The notes below the pieces were generated by a model. The model did no database searches, had not been told where the DNA came from, and saw only the letters and a program-made list of their open reading frames with translations. The translations under genes were made by a program, and so were the position numbers. Of a stretch of DNA of 64,000 bases, positions 45,713 to 56,951 are shown piece by piece. Origin of the DNA: Clavaria fumosa (lineage: Eukaryota > Basidiomycota > Agaricomycetes > Agaricales > Clavariaceae). Where the stretch lies: contig OX637796.1 of assembly GCA_951802425.1 (NCBI GenBank), forward strand, positions 2,666,001 to 2,730,000. The letters run 5' to 3'. Each line of letters opens with the position of its first letter. Position 1 is the stretch's first letter.

Positions 45713-47699
45713 ATGGACCTCAAGGTCACCAACGACGAGGAGCAATGTTCAACGCCTATTCCGATGCTGCATCAACCACAGCCAGCTTCCCCCACATTTG
45801 AATTTTACTCCCATGACATGCGGCTCAGAGCTGCATCATCTTCTGCAGCCTCCAAGACATTCTGTCTAAATCCCAATCTCCGAGCCCAGGCCCCGAGTTT
45901 TCTCAATGTCATCCACGGCGAGATGGACGATACCAACCCATCATCTTCTGGTCCGCCGTCAGCTCCAATCGTCCGGTGGCTATCACCGCAATCCGCATTA
46001 CCCTCGCCGTCGCTGTCAAATCACCCTTCCTTATCCCGAGAATCTCCTACAAATCCACTGTTAAATTTGGATTCCCTCACGGAGGCCCTCGGATCGCCCT
46101 TCCCACACTTGCCAGTGAAACCTCCAGCTGCCCGTCTTATGCCCCCTCCCTCTACGGGCAAGGCCTTTGCCCACCCTCCTGCATTTTTGCATGGTCTCAC
46201 TAGATGTTCTCTTCCTACCGCTTCTCTCTCACCTCTTTCGCTTGCGTCTGATTCCTCGCCCTCCCCATATCATAAACGCGGTTCATTTGTTCTGCCTGAT
46301 ACACCTCCTTTAATTCATCGTTCTTTGCCAAGAGAACAATCGTCTCTAGACAGACTCCGCCTTGTTCGTGATCGTAGCTTTCATACAACCACTACGCGAC
46401 AGTTCAACGGTTCTGCAGCACGTCTCAGTTGGTGGTGGAACATTGATCAGAATAAGGAGCATGTAGATCCGCTATTGGACCGAATTCAACCTGTAGCTCA
46501 AGGTGCTCGAGGTACGAGAAGGAAATGTAAGTTGTGCCCTGAGAAACACTTCGTGTAACATTTGATCGCCGCTCCTATCGCAGATCTCGCACCGGATAAT
46601 CCGATTGTGTTTTGCCATGGACTATTAGGTTTTGACTCTCTGACATTTGGTCCCGCTATTGCCCCGCTCCAAGTATCTCACTGGCGGGGGATAAAAGAAG
46701 CCCTAGAGGCTATTGGTGCGGAAGTATTGATAACTCGTGTGCCCGCAACCAGCAGTCCAAGAGATCGAGCCATGGTCTTATTGGAGAAGATCGAGAAAGT
46801 TTACGGTGGTCGAAGTGTGCATCTCATCGGACACAGTATGGTAAGGAAGGCCTAACCGTGTGTCTCGTTATGATGTCCAGGATTCATGCTATGGCTCAAT
46901 AGGGTGGCCTCGATTGCCGTTATCTCACCACGCACCTCACACAACGCACCTTCCATGTCCTCTCTATCACAACGATCGCCGCTCCACATCATGGTTCTGC
47001 CTTCGCCTCGCACTTTCTCGAAACTATCGGACCCACGCGCCTTCCGTCAGTGCTTTCCTTGCTTGATCTGCTGCCTATTGGAGGTGGCGACGGCACGGCA
47101 TTTGAGAGTCTTACTATCGAAAGCATGCGGAAGTTCAACGAGGAAACCCCTGATGTTGCTGGTGTGAAATATTTCAGTTGGGGGGCAAGCTATGAGCCTG
47201 GCCTCATTGATACCTGGAAGTATGTCTCGCCACTTTTCTTGTTGGGGTAACGCCTTAGTGAGCATATTTCAGATGGCCCCATTCCGTCGTCCAGGGAAAG
47301 GAAGGCCCGAACGACGGACTGGTGTCTGTCTCTTCTTCTCAATGGGGAACCTACCTTGGAACGCTACGCGATGTCAACCACCTCGACCTCGTTGGCTGGG
47401 TCAACCCGGCTCGGTACAAGTGGGCCGAGATATGGGGAAATGAGATCAGTTTCAGGCCTGCAGAGTTTTATCTAAACACCGCGAATCTCTTGGCGACGGA
47501 GGTGGAGGGCAAGAGAGCCTGCGATTACGAAGGGATTGGTAAGACAGTCGCAGAGGATGGCAAAGCTCTTGGCTCCATTCATTCGCAATCCGAAGCGTGT
47601 TCTTCAACGCTAGGGCAGACGATAGCGAAAGAGATGAGTGGAGAAGTAAACAGACCAGAAGACGGCAGTGCAAATGCTACACGAAGCTCCGGATCGTAG
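45713..47699 (+). CDS. Alpha/beta-hydrolase lipase
   Basis: A Ser/Pro-rich N-terminal region of about 230 residues leads to LSWWWNIDQNKEHVDPLL. After a 57-nt intron (about 46526-46583) comes YLAPDNPIVFCHGLLGFDSL. The nucleophile elbow GHSMGG is split by an intron directly after GHSM (about 46840); splicing gives VHLIGHSMGGLDCRYLTTHL. The catalytic Asp is probably in PNDGLVS and the His in VNHLDLVGW. The family is fungal triacylglycerol lipase (alpha/beta fold, GxSxG). There is no clear signal peptide, so an intracellular or organellar lipase is likely. The start is uncertain: ATGs at 45709 and 45713 are in different frames, and 45713 gives the long frame. The C-terminus after ATEVEG may include an unrecognised intron. 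Confidence 0.78.
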
Positions 47700-47924
47700 T
47701 CAATCCAAATTCCCTTGTCATGCATTCTATACAATATGTCAACATATATCGTATATCAACAATTGCACGCTCCTACCATGGCTGTTGACCCATCATTAAT
47801 CATTGGTCGGTTGCGTCACAGATGGCACTGTTACATAATTCTACTCGATCATCAATTGCGTCGTCGAATTCACCCAAGGTTTGCCACCCATTGGAATCCT
47901 TGCTATGGTCTGAGTCCTTTTACC

Positions 47925-50297
47925 ATGCATCTACCCAAGAAAAGTAACTTTTGTTTGCAGGCCCCTCCGAAGCGCAGTGTCAACCCGTCTGGTCTAGGCC
48001 GCGCAATCATAAATAAGAAAACGCAAGAAGCGCGGAAAGCGTATGAATCTGGAAAGGTGCTCATACATAACACTCTTGTCCTGCTTTTATTGCGACTTGA
48101 CACGTTAACATCTAGTTCATCGCTGACGTCGATCCGACAAGTCGACTCAAGTCTGTAACGCAAGAACACGATCTTGACGAATTTCTATATGTTGCCCAAC
48201 TCGCTGGCACAGAGTTCATAGCGGGTTCGTGGATTCCCATGTTTAGCCTCTATCTGATGTCCTGATCTATTATAGAGAAACGCAATGTGAAAATTGTACA
48301 GACCGACCCGCGCACGAAGCGCAATCCGTATCTACTCAGCGAGCAGGAGGAGCAATCTGCACGACACATGCACCAGGCGAACAAGAAACGACTGAGGGTG
48401 CCAAGGCGACCTCCATGGAACAAGGGAATGACAAACTTTCAGCTCGAGAGGCAAGAGAAGGAGGCGTTCCTCGAGTGGCGCCGTGGGCTGGCCGAGTATG
48501 ACCCTCCTGATGAATGTGCTGCCAAGTAATCTTCTTTTCGTTTACCAGACTCCAAGAAAGGGACGGATTGCTCCTTACTCCATTCGAGCGTAATCTTGAG
48601 GTGTGGCGTCAACTCTGGAGGGTGCTCGAACGCTCCCATCTAGTCGTCCAAATCGTAGACGCCCGCAATCCACTCATGTTTCGATGCGAGGATTTGGAGG
48701 CATACGTGATGGATGTAGAAGGTCCAGAAGGGGAGAAGGGCACAGGGCGTGGCAAGCGACGGAATTTGCTGCTGATCAACAAGGCTGACCTTCTCACTGC
48801 GAAACAGAGGTAGTTACATTTGCGCGTTGCCGTCTGCCTTTAGCTGACACAGATACTCTTACAGACGCTTGTGGGCGGATCACTTTGACCAGCAAGGCAT
48901 AGAATATTCCTTCTTTTCTGCAGCAAATGCAGCCGCCCTGCAACAAACGCGTCGAGATGCTCTCGCTACCCTCGGATCGGATGCAGGCTCTTCCCTGGAG
49001 CGCGACCAAAGTAGAATCGCCAAGTCTGGCGAAGTTTGTGAAGGAGAGGGTAGAAACCGCCCAGAAGAACTTGCATCGTCCTTGGTCGAGTCGGCTGAGG
49101 AGTTTTCGGATGCGTCTGAAGAAGGCTTGGTTGAAACCACTTTTCGGGAGGACTCGATAGACGAACAAGATCCGCGCACTAAAATACTTTCTGTGCTTGA
49201 ATTAGAAGCGCTATTTGAGCGAGTTGCGCCAGACCTCACGAGTAAGTTTTCTGCTAATGAACAAGTGGCGATCCTAATATCGATTTACGAAGCATTCACT
49301 GGCGCGGACGGTAATGCCCCTTCAAAGCTCGTGGTTGGTCTTGTAGGCTATCCAAATGTTGGCAAGTCTAGCACTATCAATGCGCTGCTTGGAGAAAAGA
49401 AAGTCAGTGTGTCCTCGACTCCTGGGAAGACGAAACATTTTCAGACTATCCATCTGTCACCGTCAATTATTCTGTGTGATTGTCCTGGCCTTGTGTTTCC
49501 TCAATTCACGACTATGCAAGCAGATCTTATCTGTGATGGGGTACTGCCTATAGATCAGATGAGGGAGTACACGGGACCAACGGCACTCCTTGTGAAACGA
49601 ATCCCAAAAGAGGTTCTAGAGGCAGTGTATGGACTCTTTATTAAAGTAGACATCGTTGATGAAGGTGGTGATGGGCAAGTTACAGCGGAGAACTTCTTGA
49701 TTGCCTGTGCAGGTTGGTCCAACTCTTTTTTTGCGTAGCGGCCTGCTTTACTTTCATCTTCTAGTCGCTCGCGGATACACAAAATCTGGACAGGGTAATC
49801 CTGACGAAGCCCGTGCCGCACGATACATACTCAAGGACTATGTCAACGCCAAGATTCTCTATTGCCATCCACCGCCGGGAATTTCTGCAGCCTCCTTTAA
49901 TGAACAGACTCATATGCGGGCCCTCCAACGCGCCGAGGGAAAGAAGCGTGCTCCCGTCACACGTGTCGGCAAGAACGCCGACACTTACGTGCCGGTCTCT
50001 GTCGCCCCTGGCGAATCAGGACAGCGAATCGACGGAAAGACACAGGCGTTGGACCGGGAGTTCTTCTCGAGCAATGCGACCCTGTCAGCTCGGCCCTTCG
50101 TTCGGGGAACAAGCCACGATGGGCGTGAATTCACCCGTGCCCTATCTTATCCTCATCAAAAATCGATTGGAGATGATGGACGGCCGCTAGACGTGGAGAG
50201 TGTCACGAATGCGCTGCGAAATGGTGTTGAATTGGACAAGCATCATAAGAAACCAAAGCGTATGAAACAGCGGAGTGGAAAAGGTTATTACGATTGA
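47925..50297 (+). CDS. LSG1: Large-subunit GTPase Lsg1
   Basis: The N-terminus SVNPSGLGRAIINKKTQEAR and the exon after the first intron (FIADVDPTSRLKSVTQEHDL) match Lsg1. The GTPase is circularly permuted: VVQIVDARNPLMFRCEDLE (G5-like), LLINKADLL (G4, NKAD), then after an acidic insert VGLVGYPNVGKSSTINALLG (G1) and IILCDCPGLVFP (G3, DCPG). The C-terminus is Lys-rich and ends KGYYD. Lsg1 is cytosolic and releases Nmd3 from nascent 60S subunits. Several short introns are implied (about 48058-48115, 48224-48276, 48530-48548, 48813-48865, 49713-49763). The start at 47925 reads MHLPKKSNFCLQ; an upstream ATG joined by an intron ending at about 47961 is possible. Confidence 0.88.
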
Positions 50298-50635
50298 AAT
50301 AGAACGCATTGCTGTAACGGCGAAGCACTCGCTGTCCCTCGTCGTTGTGTCAGCGTCTGAGAAGGGCTAGTTAAAATAGGGGCAGTCCAGCGCCTCCATA
50401 AAGTTCTGGCGGAGTATCACTCTCAATTTCGAAGTACCTAAGCCCAAACTCGATGGAAGCATGAGCTATTTGGCTGACGAGAGTTGAGAATCACCCAGAC
50501 AGTTTTGCTGAAGTCAGACCAAGTTATAGTCCTTTGGGCCACAACATCAACCAAGTAAAGCATGCACGATCCATTTAGGAATTCAACTGTGGAGCCAATA
50601 GGAATACATGATGAAGGGTGGCGTCGTGTTTAGGA
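50298..50635. other. Intergenic spacer between convergent LSG1 and SF3A2
   Basis: 3' flanks of two convergent genes. Nothing else recognised. Confidence 0.5.
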
Positions 50636-51457
50636 TCAATATTGAAGTCTGAACATGAATTGGAAGCTATACTGCTTGGTGTCTGGGTCCCAATACGACC
50701 AATTCCAGAAACCAGCATCGTCCGTCTCGTCTTCAATTTCTCGGGCGGGAATGCGGAAAGCAATCGTTTCGTATGGTTCGGCAGCAACCTATAAGGTATC
50801 GTTCGTTCAACACGCGAGACACGGGGTAAATAAGGGCAACGCACGATCAAATATTGATACGCTTTATTGGGAGGCTCCCGCTTCTGCTCCCAAGCGCTCA
50901 TAAACCGTCGCCTGGGTATGACACCGGGCTTGACCTGAGGTAAGTGTATCTGCACCATCATACCCTCTTTCCCAGTGTCACGGTCTCGAATTTTGGTTAC
51001 CCTATAACCGGGTCTGCCAATTTTGAGGAACACTTTGCGCTGCACATTTGACGGTTGTGGAGCGATCATAAGCTGTGTATCCTTTGCATCGCGAGCTGCT
51101 CTACGCGCGAGGTTGGTCTGATGCTTCTTGCCTTGAGTGTGAGCGAGGTAGGAACCCTCGTTCGTGTGGAGGGTTAAGCAAAGACGACACTCGAGAGAGC
51201 CGAGGTGATTGCGGAGAATATATGGGTCCTAGGCAAATTTACGTGAGTGTTATTTTGCAAGAGAGAGAGGGATGCAGACTTTTGCAAGATCTATGGTCTC
51301 GAGGGCCAGCTTACGCAGGCGTTCACGCCTGTCGACATTGGTCTCCGACGCGCCGGCCACGCCTCCCCCTCCGAACTTCGAGCCAACTCGGTTCTGGAAA
51401 TCTGACAGCTGTTTTTAGTAAAAAAGGTATAGCATAGGGCATACGAAACTCACCCAT
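50636..51457 (-). CDS. Splicing factor 3A subunit 2 (SF3A66/Prp11)
   Basis: The first exon is just ATGG (51457-51454). After the intron the frame reads DFQNRVGSKFGGGGVAGASE, then RRERLRKLALETIDLAK, a C2H2-type U1-like zinc finger (CRLCLTLHTNEGSYLAHTQGKKH), and QRKVFLKIGRPGYRVTKIRD. After GVIPRRRFMSAWEQKREPPN it continues VAAEPYETIAFRIPAREIED, GFWNWSYWDPDTKQYSFQFM and ends at 50636. The sequence is nearly identical to the family consensus. SF3A2 belongs to SF3a of U2 snRNP and helps bind the branch region. It is divergent from RRP5, with 189 bp between the two ATGs. Confidence 0.93.
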
Positions 51458-51536
51458 TGTTTTGGTGGTGGAATCGTGGTCACTGAAAGTACTGAAAAGC
51501 CAGTGCCTCTTCGCGACTCTTTGCCCCGCTTCTCAC

Positions 51537-51546
51537 GATCACGCGA
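51537..51546 (+). promoter_or_regulatory. Recurrent promoter 10-mer GATCACGCGA in the SF3A2/RRP5 bidirectional promoter
   Basis: 80 bp upstream of the SF3A2 ATG and 101 bp upstream of the RRP5 ATG. Third exact copy in the window. Confidence 0.4.
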
Positions 51547-51646
51547 TTCAACATCTGTTTTCTTCTAAGTGCGCGACTTTATTCTGAGAGTATCACGCAT
51601 CGGGACACAGGGGATTAGTGCTGGTCGCTGAATTCAAGCTCTAGTC

Positions 51647-54600
51647 ATGTCAGCACAGAAACGGCAACTTGCTCAAACTCATTCCTACCAGAAATCGAAG
51701 AAGTTGAAGCTTTCGGGATCCAAGATCACTGGAGGCAAAAAAGAGGATGCGAAATCAGTGCAACACACGTCTACTACAGTGCAGGAAGAGGTTGATTTTC
51801 CGCGGGGTGGTGGAACGAGCTTTACTCCACTTGAAGTGAAAGCCATTCGTACCGAAGCTGTCGAAGAGGCTGATCAAGAAATGTTTCGGGTCTGTACAGT
51901 CCTTCCTCATCGTTTTGTATTGTAAAAATATTGATTGGGTTTCGCTTAAGGACGCGCAAGCCAAGGCAGGAAAGGCCAAAAAGAGAAAACGTCACACGGA
52001 AGCCGGTCAAGTTTCTGGGGCTCCAGATTCCGGGACCAATGTAATTCGCGTCGAGCATCTCAATTACAAGGTATGTGTATATGAGCCTCTCAGTTCAAAC
52101 ATGTCTCTCATTGATTTCCTGTAGCGTCTGAACGTAGGCATGAAGATTTTTGGGCAAATAATATCTGTTCAGCCTCTCGCTCTGGTTGTCTCCCTCCCGA
52201 ACCAACTCCTAGGACACGTCCCCATCACTCAGATATCAAATCAATATACCAAACTTCTCGAGGCGATGGAGAATGGCGAGCAAGCTGCGATAGACGACTG
52301 CAATTCGGACACCACTCCTCGTGTACCCGACCTCTCTGACATATTTGTTGTCGGACAATACGTTCGCGCCGTTGTGACCGGGGTCCACGAATCCGGGTCC
52401 ACTGACATGTCAGGGATTGGACGCACAAGAGATGAAGTTGCCAGAGCTAGCAGGAGGGTTGAACTAAGTCTTGTCCCAGAGGAAGTCAATGCTACTGTCC
52501 AGAAGTCTGACCTTCAAGCTGGCTTTGTGAGCGTCGTGTCTCCCTTTCAGCAGCCCACAATTTTGAATTGCAGCAGACCTTGACCGCCGCCGTGAAAAGC
52601 GTCGAGGATCACGGTTACGTCTTGGAATTGGGTATTCCAGATGTGTCGGCTTTCATCTCATTTGAAGAGATGAAGATTGGACAATTTGGGAACAGCACAA
52701 GACTTCAGCTTGGACAGCTAGTTGATGTCGTCGTCTCCAATTTATCCGGTAACAGACGAATTTGCAAAGTGACAGTAAACCCAGAGCTTTTTGCCAGCTC
52801 GATGGTATGCCTTGACGTCTTTGCCGATGTCCTTGAATTGAGAGGATTGCATACAGATATCTGAGGTGACTAATATCGCGTCGATCCTCCCAGGGATGCT
52901 CGTCCGATCTCTCGTGACCGCCGCGAGCCACGTAGGACTCCATCTTCAAGTCATGGGGTTCTTTGAAGGGACTGTCGACCAGTTCCATATGCTCCCTGGC
53001 TCACCTGAGAAGCATTATAGGATCGGGCGCAAACTCAAAGCGCGAATACTTTATTGTATACCTTCGGACCCACCCAGACTCGTGCTCTCGACAGCCCCTC
53101 ATGTGGTGCGCCTCGCTCCTCGAACCGTGGAAGACGCAGAAGCCAAGATCCTCATGCAAGATGTTTATCCTATCGGTACTGTATTGCATGCTGTGAAGGT
53201 CGTTAGGACAGAACCCGAACGAGGTTTGGTAGTTGAAGTAAAGCCGGGCTTAGAGGGTTACATACATGTCTGTCTTTCTCCTTATCCGTGTCACCTTCAT
53301 ATCCATCATTATACCAGATTTCGCACATTTCCGAGGAACATACACCATCTCTTTCTTTTAACGTAGGCCCAGGAAAGATCGGCGCGACACACAAGGCTCG
53401 TGTCACCGGGTATCATGCCTTCGACGGGCTCCTACAGCTGTCAATGCGTCCCTCCATCCTAAATCAGAAGTTCCTGCAAGTGACGGATCTCCAGGTTGGG
53501 GTGCTTGTCAGGGGAGTCATTAAAAAAGTGGGTGAATCGGGATTGGTCATAACCATAGCTGGCGACTTGACCGGAGTCGTCTGGCCGGAACATTATGCGG
53601 ATATTCGCTTGAAGCATCCGTCGAAGAGGTTTAAGGTCGGAGCAAAGCTCAGGTGTAAGGTTCGTTCTGTAGCTAGTGTGCGGCTTTGCATTGCTTCATA
53701 AACTTGACAGGTCCTGGCGCTAGATCCAGAACGCAAACATATCGCTCTAACTGCGAAGAAAAGTCTCTTGGAGTCTGACTTGCCCATCATCTCAGCATTC
53801 GAGGACGCAGTTGTTGGACTTGTTACCCACGGAGTCGTTTCGAAAGTTTCCGAGAAACATCTAATCATCGATTTTTACAACAAGATCAAGGCCCTCATTG
53901 TCGCAAAGGAAGCGAGGTACAGAGTTTATCGTACGGTGAAGCAATGGGCTGATCCGTCTCGTGCAGCGAGGCTGAGAGCCTGCAGGACGCCTTCTACGTT
54001 GGCAAAGTGGTCAAAGTACGAATCACATCCGTAGATCCCGAAAGCCAGCGCATCCAAGCTAGCATACGGCAAGCGTCGTCGAACGTTTCTCTACCCTTTG
54101 GGGCTATCACTGATATAGAAGTTGGACAAGAAGTTGGGGGAGTAGTCGCTGAGATTCACAAGGACAATGCCGTCTTGGCGCTCGATGGTACTAACGCCCG
54201 TGCCTTGATTTCGTTAAAGAACATTGCGAAATATCGCGGTTCCTCCGTTTCGCAGCTCCGCGACACCCTGAAGCCCGGCGACAAGCTCGAAGGTTTGCTC
54301 GTGGTCACCCGCAACCTTGATAAGGGGTTTGTCATTGTGGCAAATAAACCTCAAACAAAGTCGGCCATCGCGGGTAAACATTCCCTCTCAATCGATACTC
54401 TCACTGTCGGTCAGATCGTGATCGGACGGGTCATTCGACATACCCGCCGCGGCGCGTTCGTGAAACTGTCCTCACATCTTAGCGCCACCCTGCACGCTAC
54501 CGATGTCTCTGATGATTACGAAATTGGTGTTCCCTTCCCAAGCGTCGACTCCGTAATAAAGGCCATCGTAATTGATATTGACAAAAACAAGAAAAGTGTC

Positions 54601-56750
54601 GTCCTGTCGACGCGTCGTTCGAGGCTGAATCCTGTTCAAGATGGGCCCATACCCGACCGTGAGATCAACTCCGTTGAGGACCTCAAGACGGGCGACACCA
54701 TCAGGGGATTCATCAAAAGTGTGGCGGAGCACGGACTATTTGTCTCTTTGGGACGTGACATCGATGCTCGGGTACAGATCAAAGAGTTATTCGACGAGGT
54801 TGGTGAAACTTGCCATCTTACCGCGATATGCTTCATGAGATCAATCACAGTATGTCAAAGATTGGAAATCGCGATTTTCAACCGACCGGTTGGTCAAGGG
54901 CTGTATCATTGCGTGAGTCAACGAGTAATGGGTATCCTAAATCTCTAATATGCCCTCAGAGTTGACACTGAAAAAAAACAAGTGGAAATGTCATTCCGTT
55001 CTGGGAATCATAGACGGAATACGAAATCGTCTTCCCTCGCTGATTTCCAGGAGGGCCAGATTGTCAACGCGCATATCAAAAAAATTGAGGATTATGGCTT
55101 ATTCGTCCAGATTGAGGGTTCGAAGGTCAGCGGTCTTTGCCACAAGTCCGAAGTAAGTGTTTGTCCTTGTCTGGTATTCCATTTATAATTTATAACAACC
55201 CCACAGCTATCAGACAACCTCAATGCCGATGTCACAACAGCCCTTCACGGTTTCCGGGAAGGTGACAAAGTAACTGTGAAAATCTTGTCCATTGACACTG
55301 CTAAGCACAGGATATCGTTCGGCCTGAAACCTTCTTACTTTTTGGACACTATTACGTCCGAGGCGGAATCGAGCGATTCGGATGATGAAGGGAGATTCGA
55401 GCAACTCGGGACCGTTGAGGATCGAGAGGCAGAGCCTGAAAATGAACGATCTTCTCAAGAGAGCGAAAGTGACGAAGATATCGAAAACAATGTAGGCTCT
55501 CCGACAAGAACCTTTCCTCCGACGTCTCCCGACCCTGTCTCAAATGAATCTACCCTCGCTCTCAAAATACCGGGTGGCTTCCGATGGACAGGGACGGCTG
55601 AGCTATCTGAGAACATGCATTCCGAAAGTTCATCTGCCGAGGGTGATAACGCAGGGCAAAGCATCAGGAAGAAAAAGCGTCGGAAGGAGATTGAGTATGA
55701 CATGACCGCCGATATGCATTCAAAACCACCGGAATCGACCGCAGATTTTGAACGGCTATTATTAGGCTCTCCAGATTCGTCATATCTTTGGGTTCAGTAT
55801 ATGTCTTTCCAGCTGCAGCTCTCCGAGGTAGACAAGGCTCGTGAAATTGGGCGGCGCGCCCTTGAGACCATTAATCTGCGCGAAGAACAGGAGAAGCTCA
55901 ATGTCTGGATTGCATTATTGAACCTGGAAAATGTCTATGGCACGGGCGAGTCCCTCGAGGCGACCTTTAAAGATGCGGCCCGGCGCAATGACTCCAAAAC
56001 GGTGCATCTACGTCTTGCCAATATTTTTGACCAAGCTGGGAAGCGCGAAGTAAGTGAATATCGATTCTCAGTGCTAATCCTGCTTGAATATGCGGCAGAA
56101 AGCGGAAGAGCAGTATAACAGGACATGCAAAAAGTTTAGCCAAAGCTCGAAAGTTTGGACACTGTTTGCAGAATATCTCTTCCGACAGGGGGAGTCTGAG
56201 AATGCCCGGAAGCTTCTACCACGTGGCCTTCAAAGCTTGGCCAAGCGGAAGCGTGAGCTTACGGGCCTTTAACAATGGCGCAAACTGATGGTTCAGGTCA
56301 CTTAGATCTGAAGACTATTTCAAAATTTGCGCAGCTAGAATACAAGCTGGGCGACTCTGAGCGGGGCAAGACTATTTTTGAAGGTATCGTTGACTCACAC
56401 CCCAAGAGATGGGATATCTGGTCCATATACATGGACATGGAGGCAGCAAAGAGCGATATACAAAGTTTAAGGCAAGTCGCATGACATTCCTGTTGCAACA
56501 AATCCAAATACGGCCTACACTAGGAATTTGTTTGACCGCGTGCTCTCGCTCAAGATGACGAGTTATAAGGCCAAGTGAGAGTTCGCACGTTGTGCCTGAC
56601 CATTCGGAATTAATTTTATTGTCTTTTTGGCATAGATCCTTCTTCAAGAAGTGGCTGAACCTCGAAAGAAAGCTCGGTGATGAGGAGGGAGCTACGGTTG
56701 TCAAGCATAAGGCAGTCGAATGGACACAGAGGGCTGCGAATTCATCCTAG
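51647..56750 (+). CDS. RRP5: rRNA biogenesis protein Rrp5
   Basis: The basic N-terminus (SAQKRQLAQTHSYQKSKKLK) and DFPRGGGTSFTPLEVKAI are the Rrp5 signature. A long series of S1 RNA-binding domains follows (for example LNVGMKIFGQIISVQPLALV, DLQVGVLVRGVIKKVGESGL, LTVGQIVIGRVIRHTRRGAF, DLKTGDTIRGFIKSVAEHGL, FQEGQIVNAHIKKIEDYGLF). An acidic linker (about 55360-55500) leads to C-terminal HAT/TPR-like repeats (ADFERLLLGSPDSSYLWVQY, LANIFDQAGKREKAEEQYNR, HPKRWDIWSIYMDMEAAKSD) and a last helix ending WTQRAANSS at 56750. Rrp5 is a nucleolar factor needed for both 18S and 5.8S processing. The overall length of about 1450-1500 aa fits fungal orthologues. About 14 introns are implied. Confidence 0.92.
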
Positions 56751-56951
56751 GATTCATCAGTGAAGAACAGCAGCATTACTGCTCATGGAACAATATATAG
56801 AGTGAGAACTAGAGAAACGGAGAGCAAGAAAAACGATACGTAAGATAAGGTCTGGATCCAAACGAGTGTAAGTAAGCTTTGGTGATGAGAGGGTATCTGA
56901 ACACCAATAAGATGACGATGACGAGAGATGAGGTTTGCATATCGTGCGTCA

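Noticed and set aside
48880..49239. Minus-strand ORF opposite LSG1
   Set aside because: It is antisense to a clear LSG1 exon and has no domain of its own.
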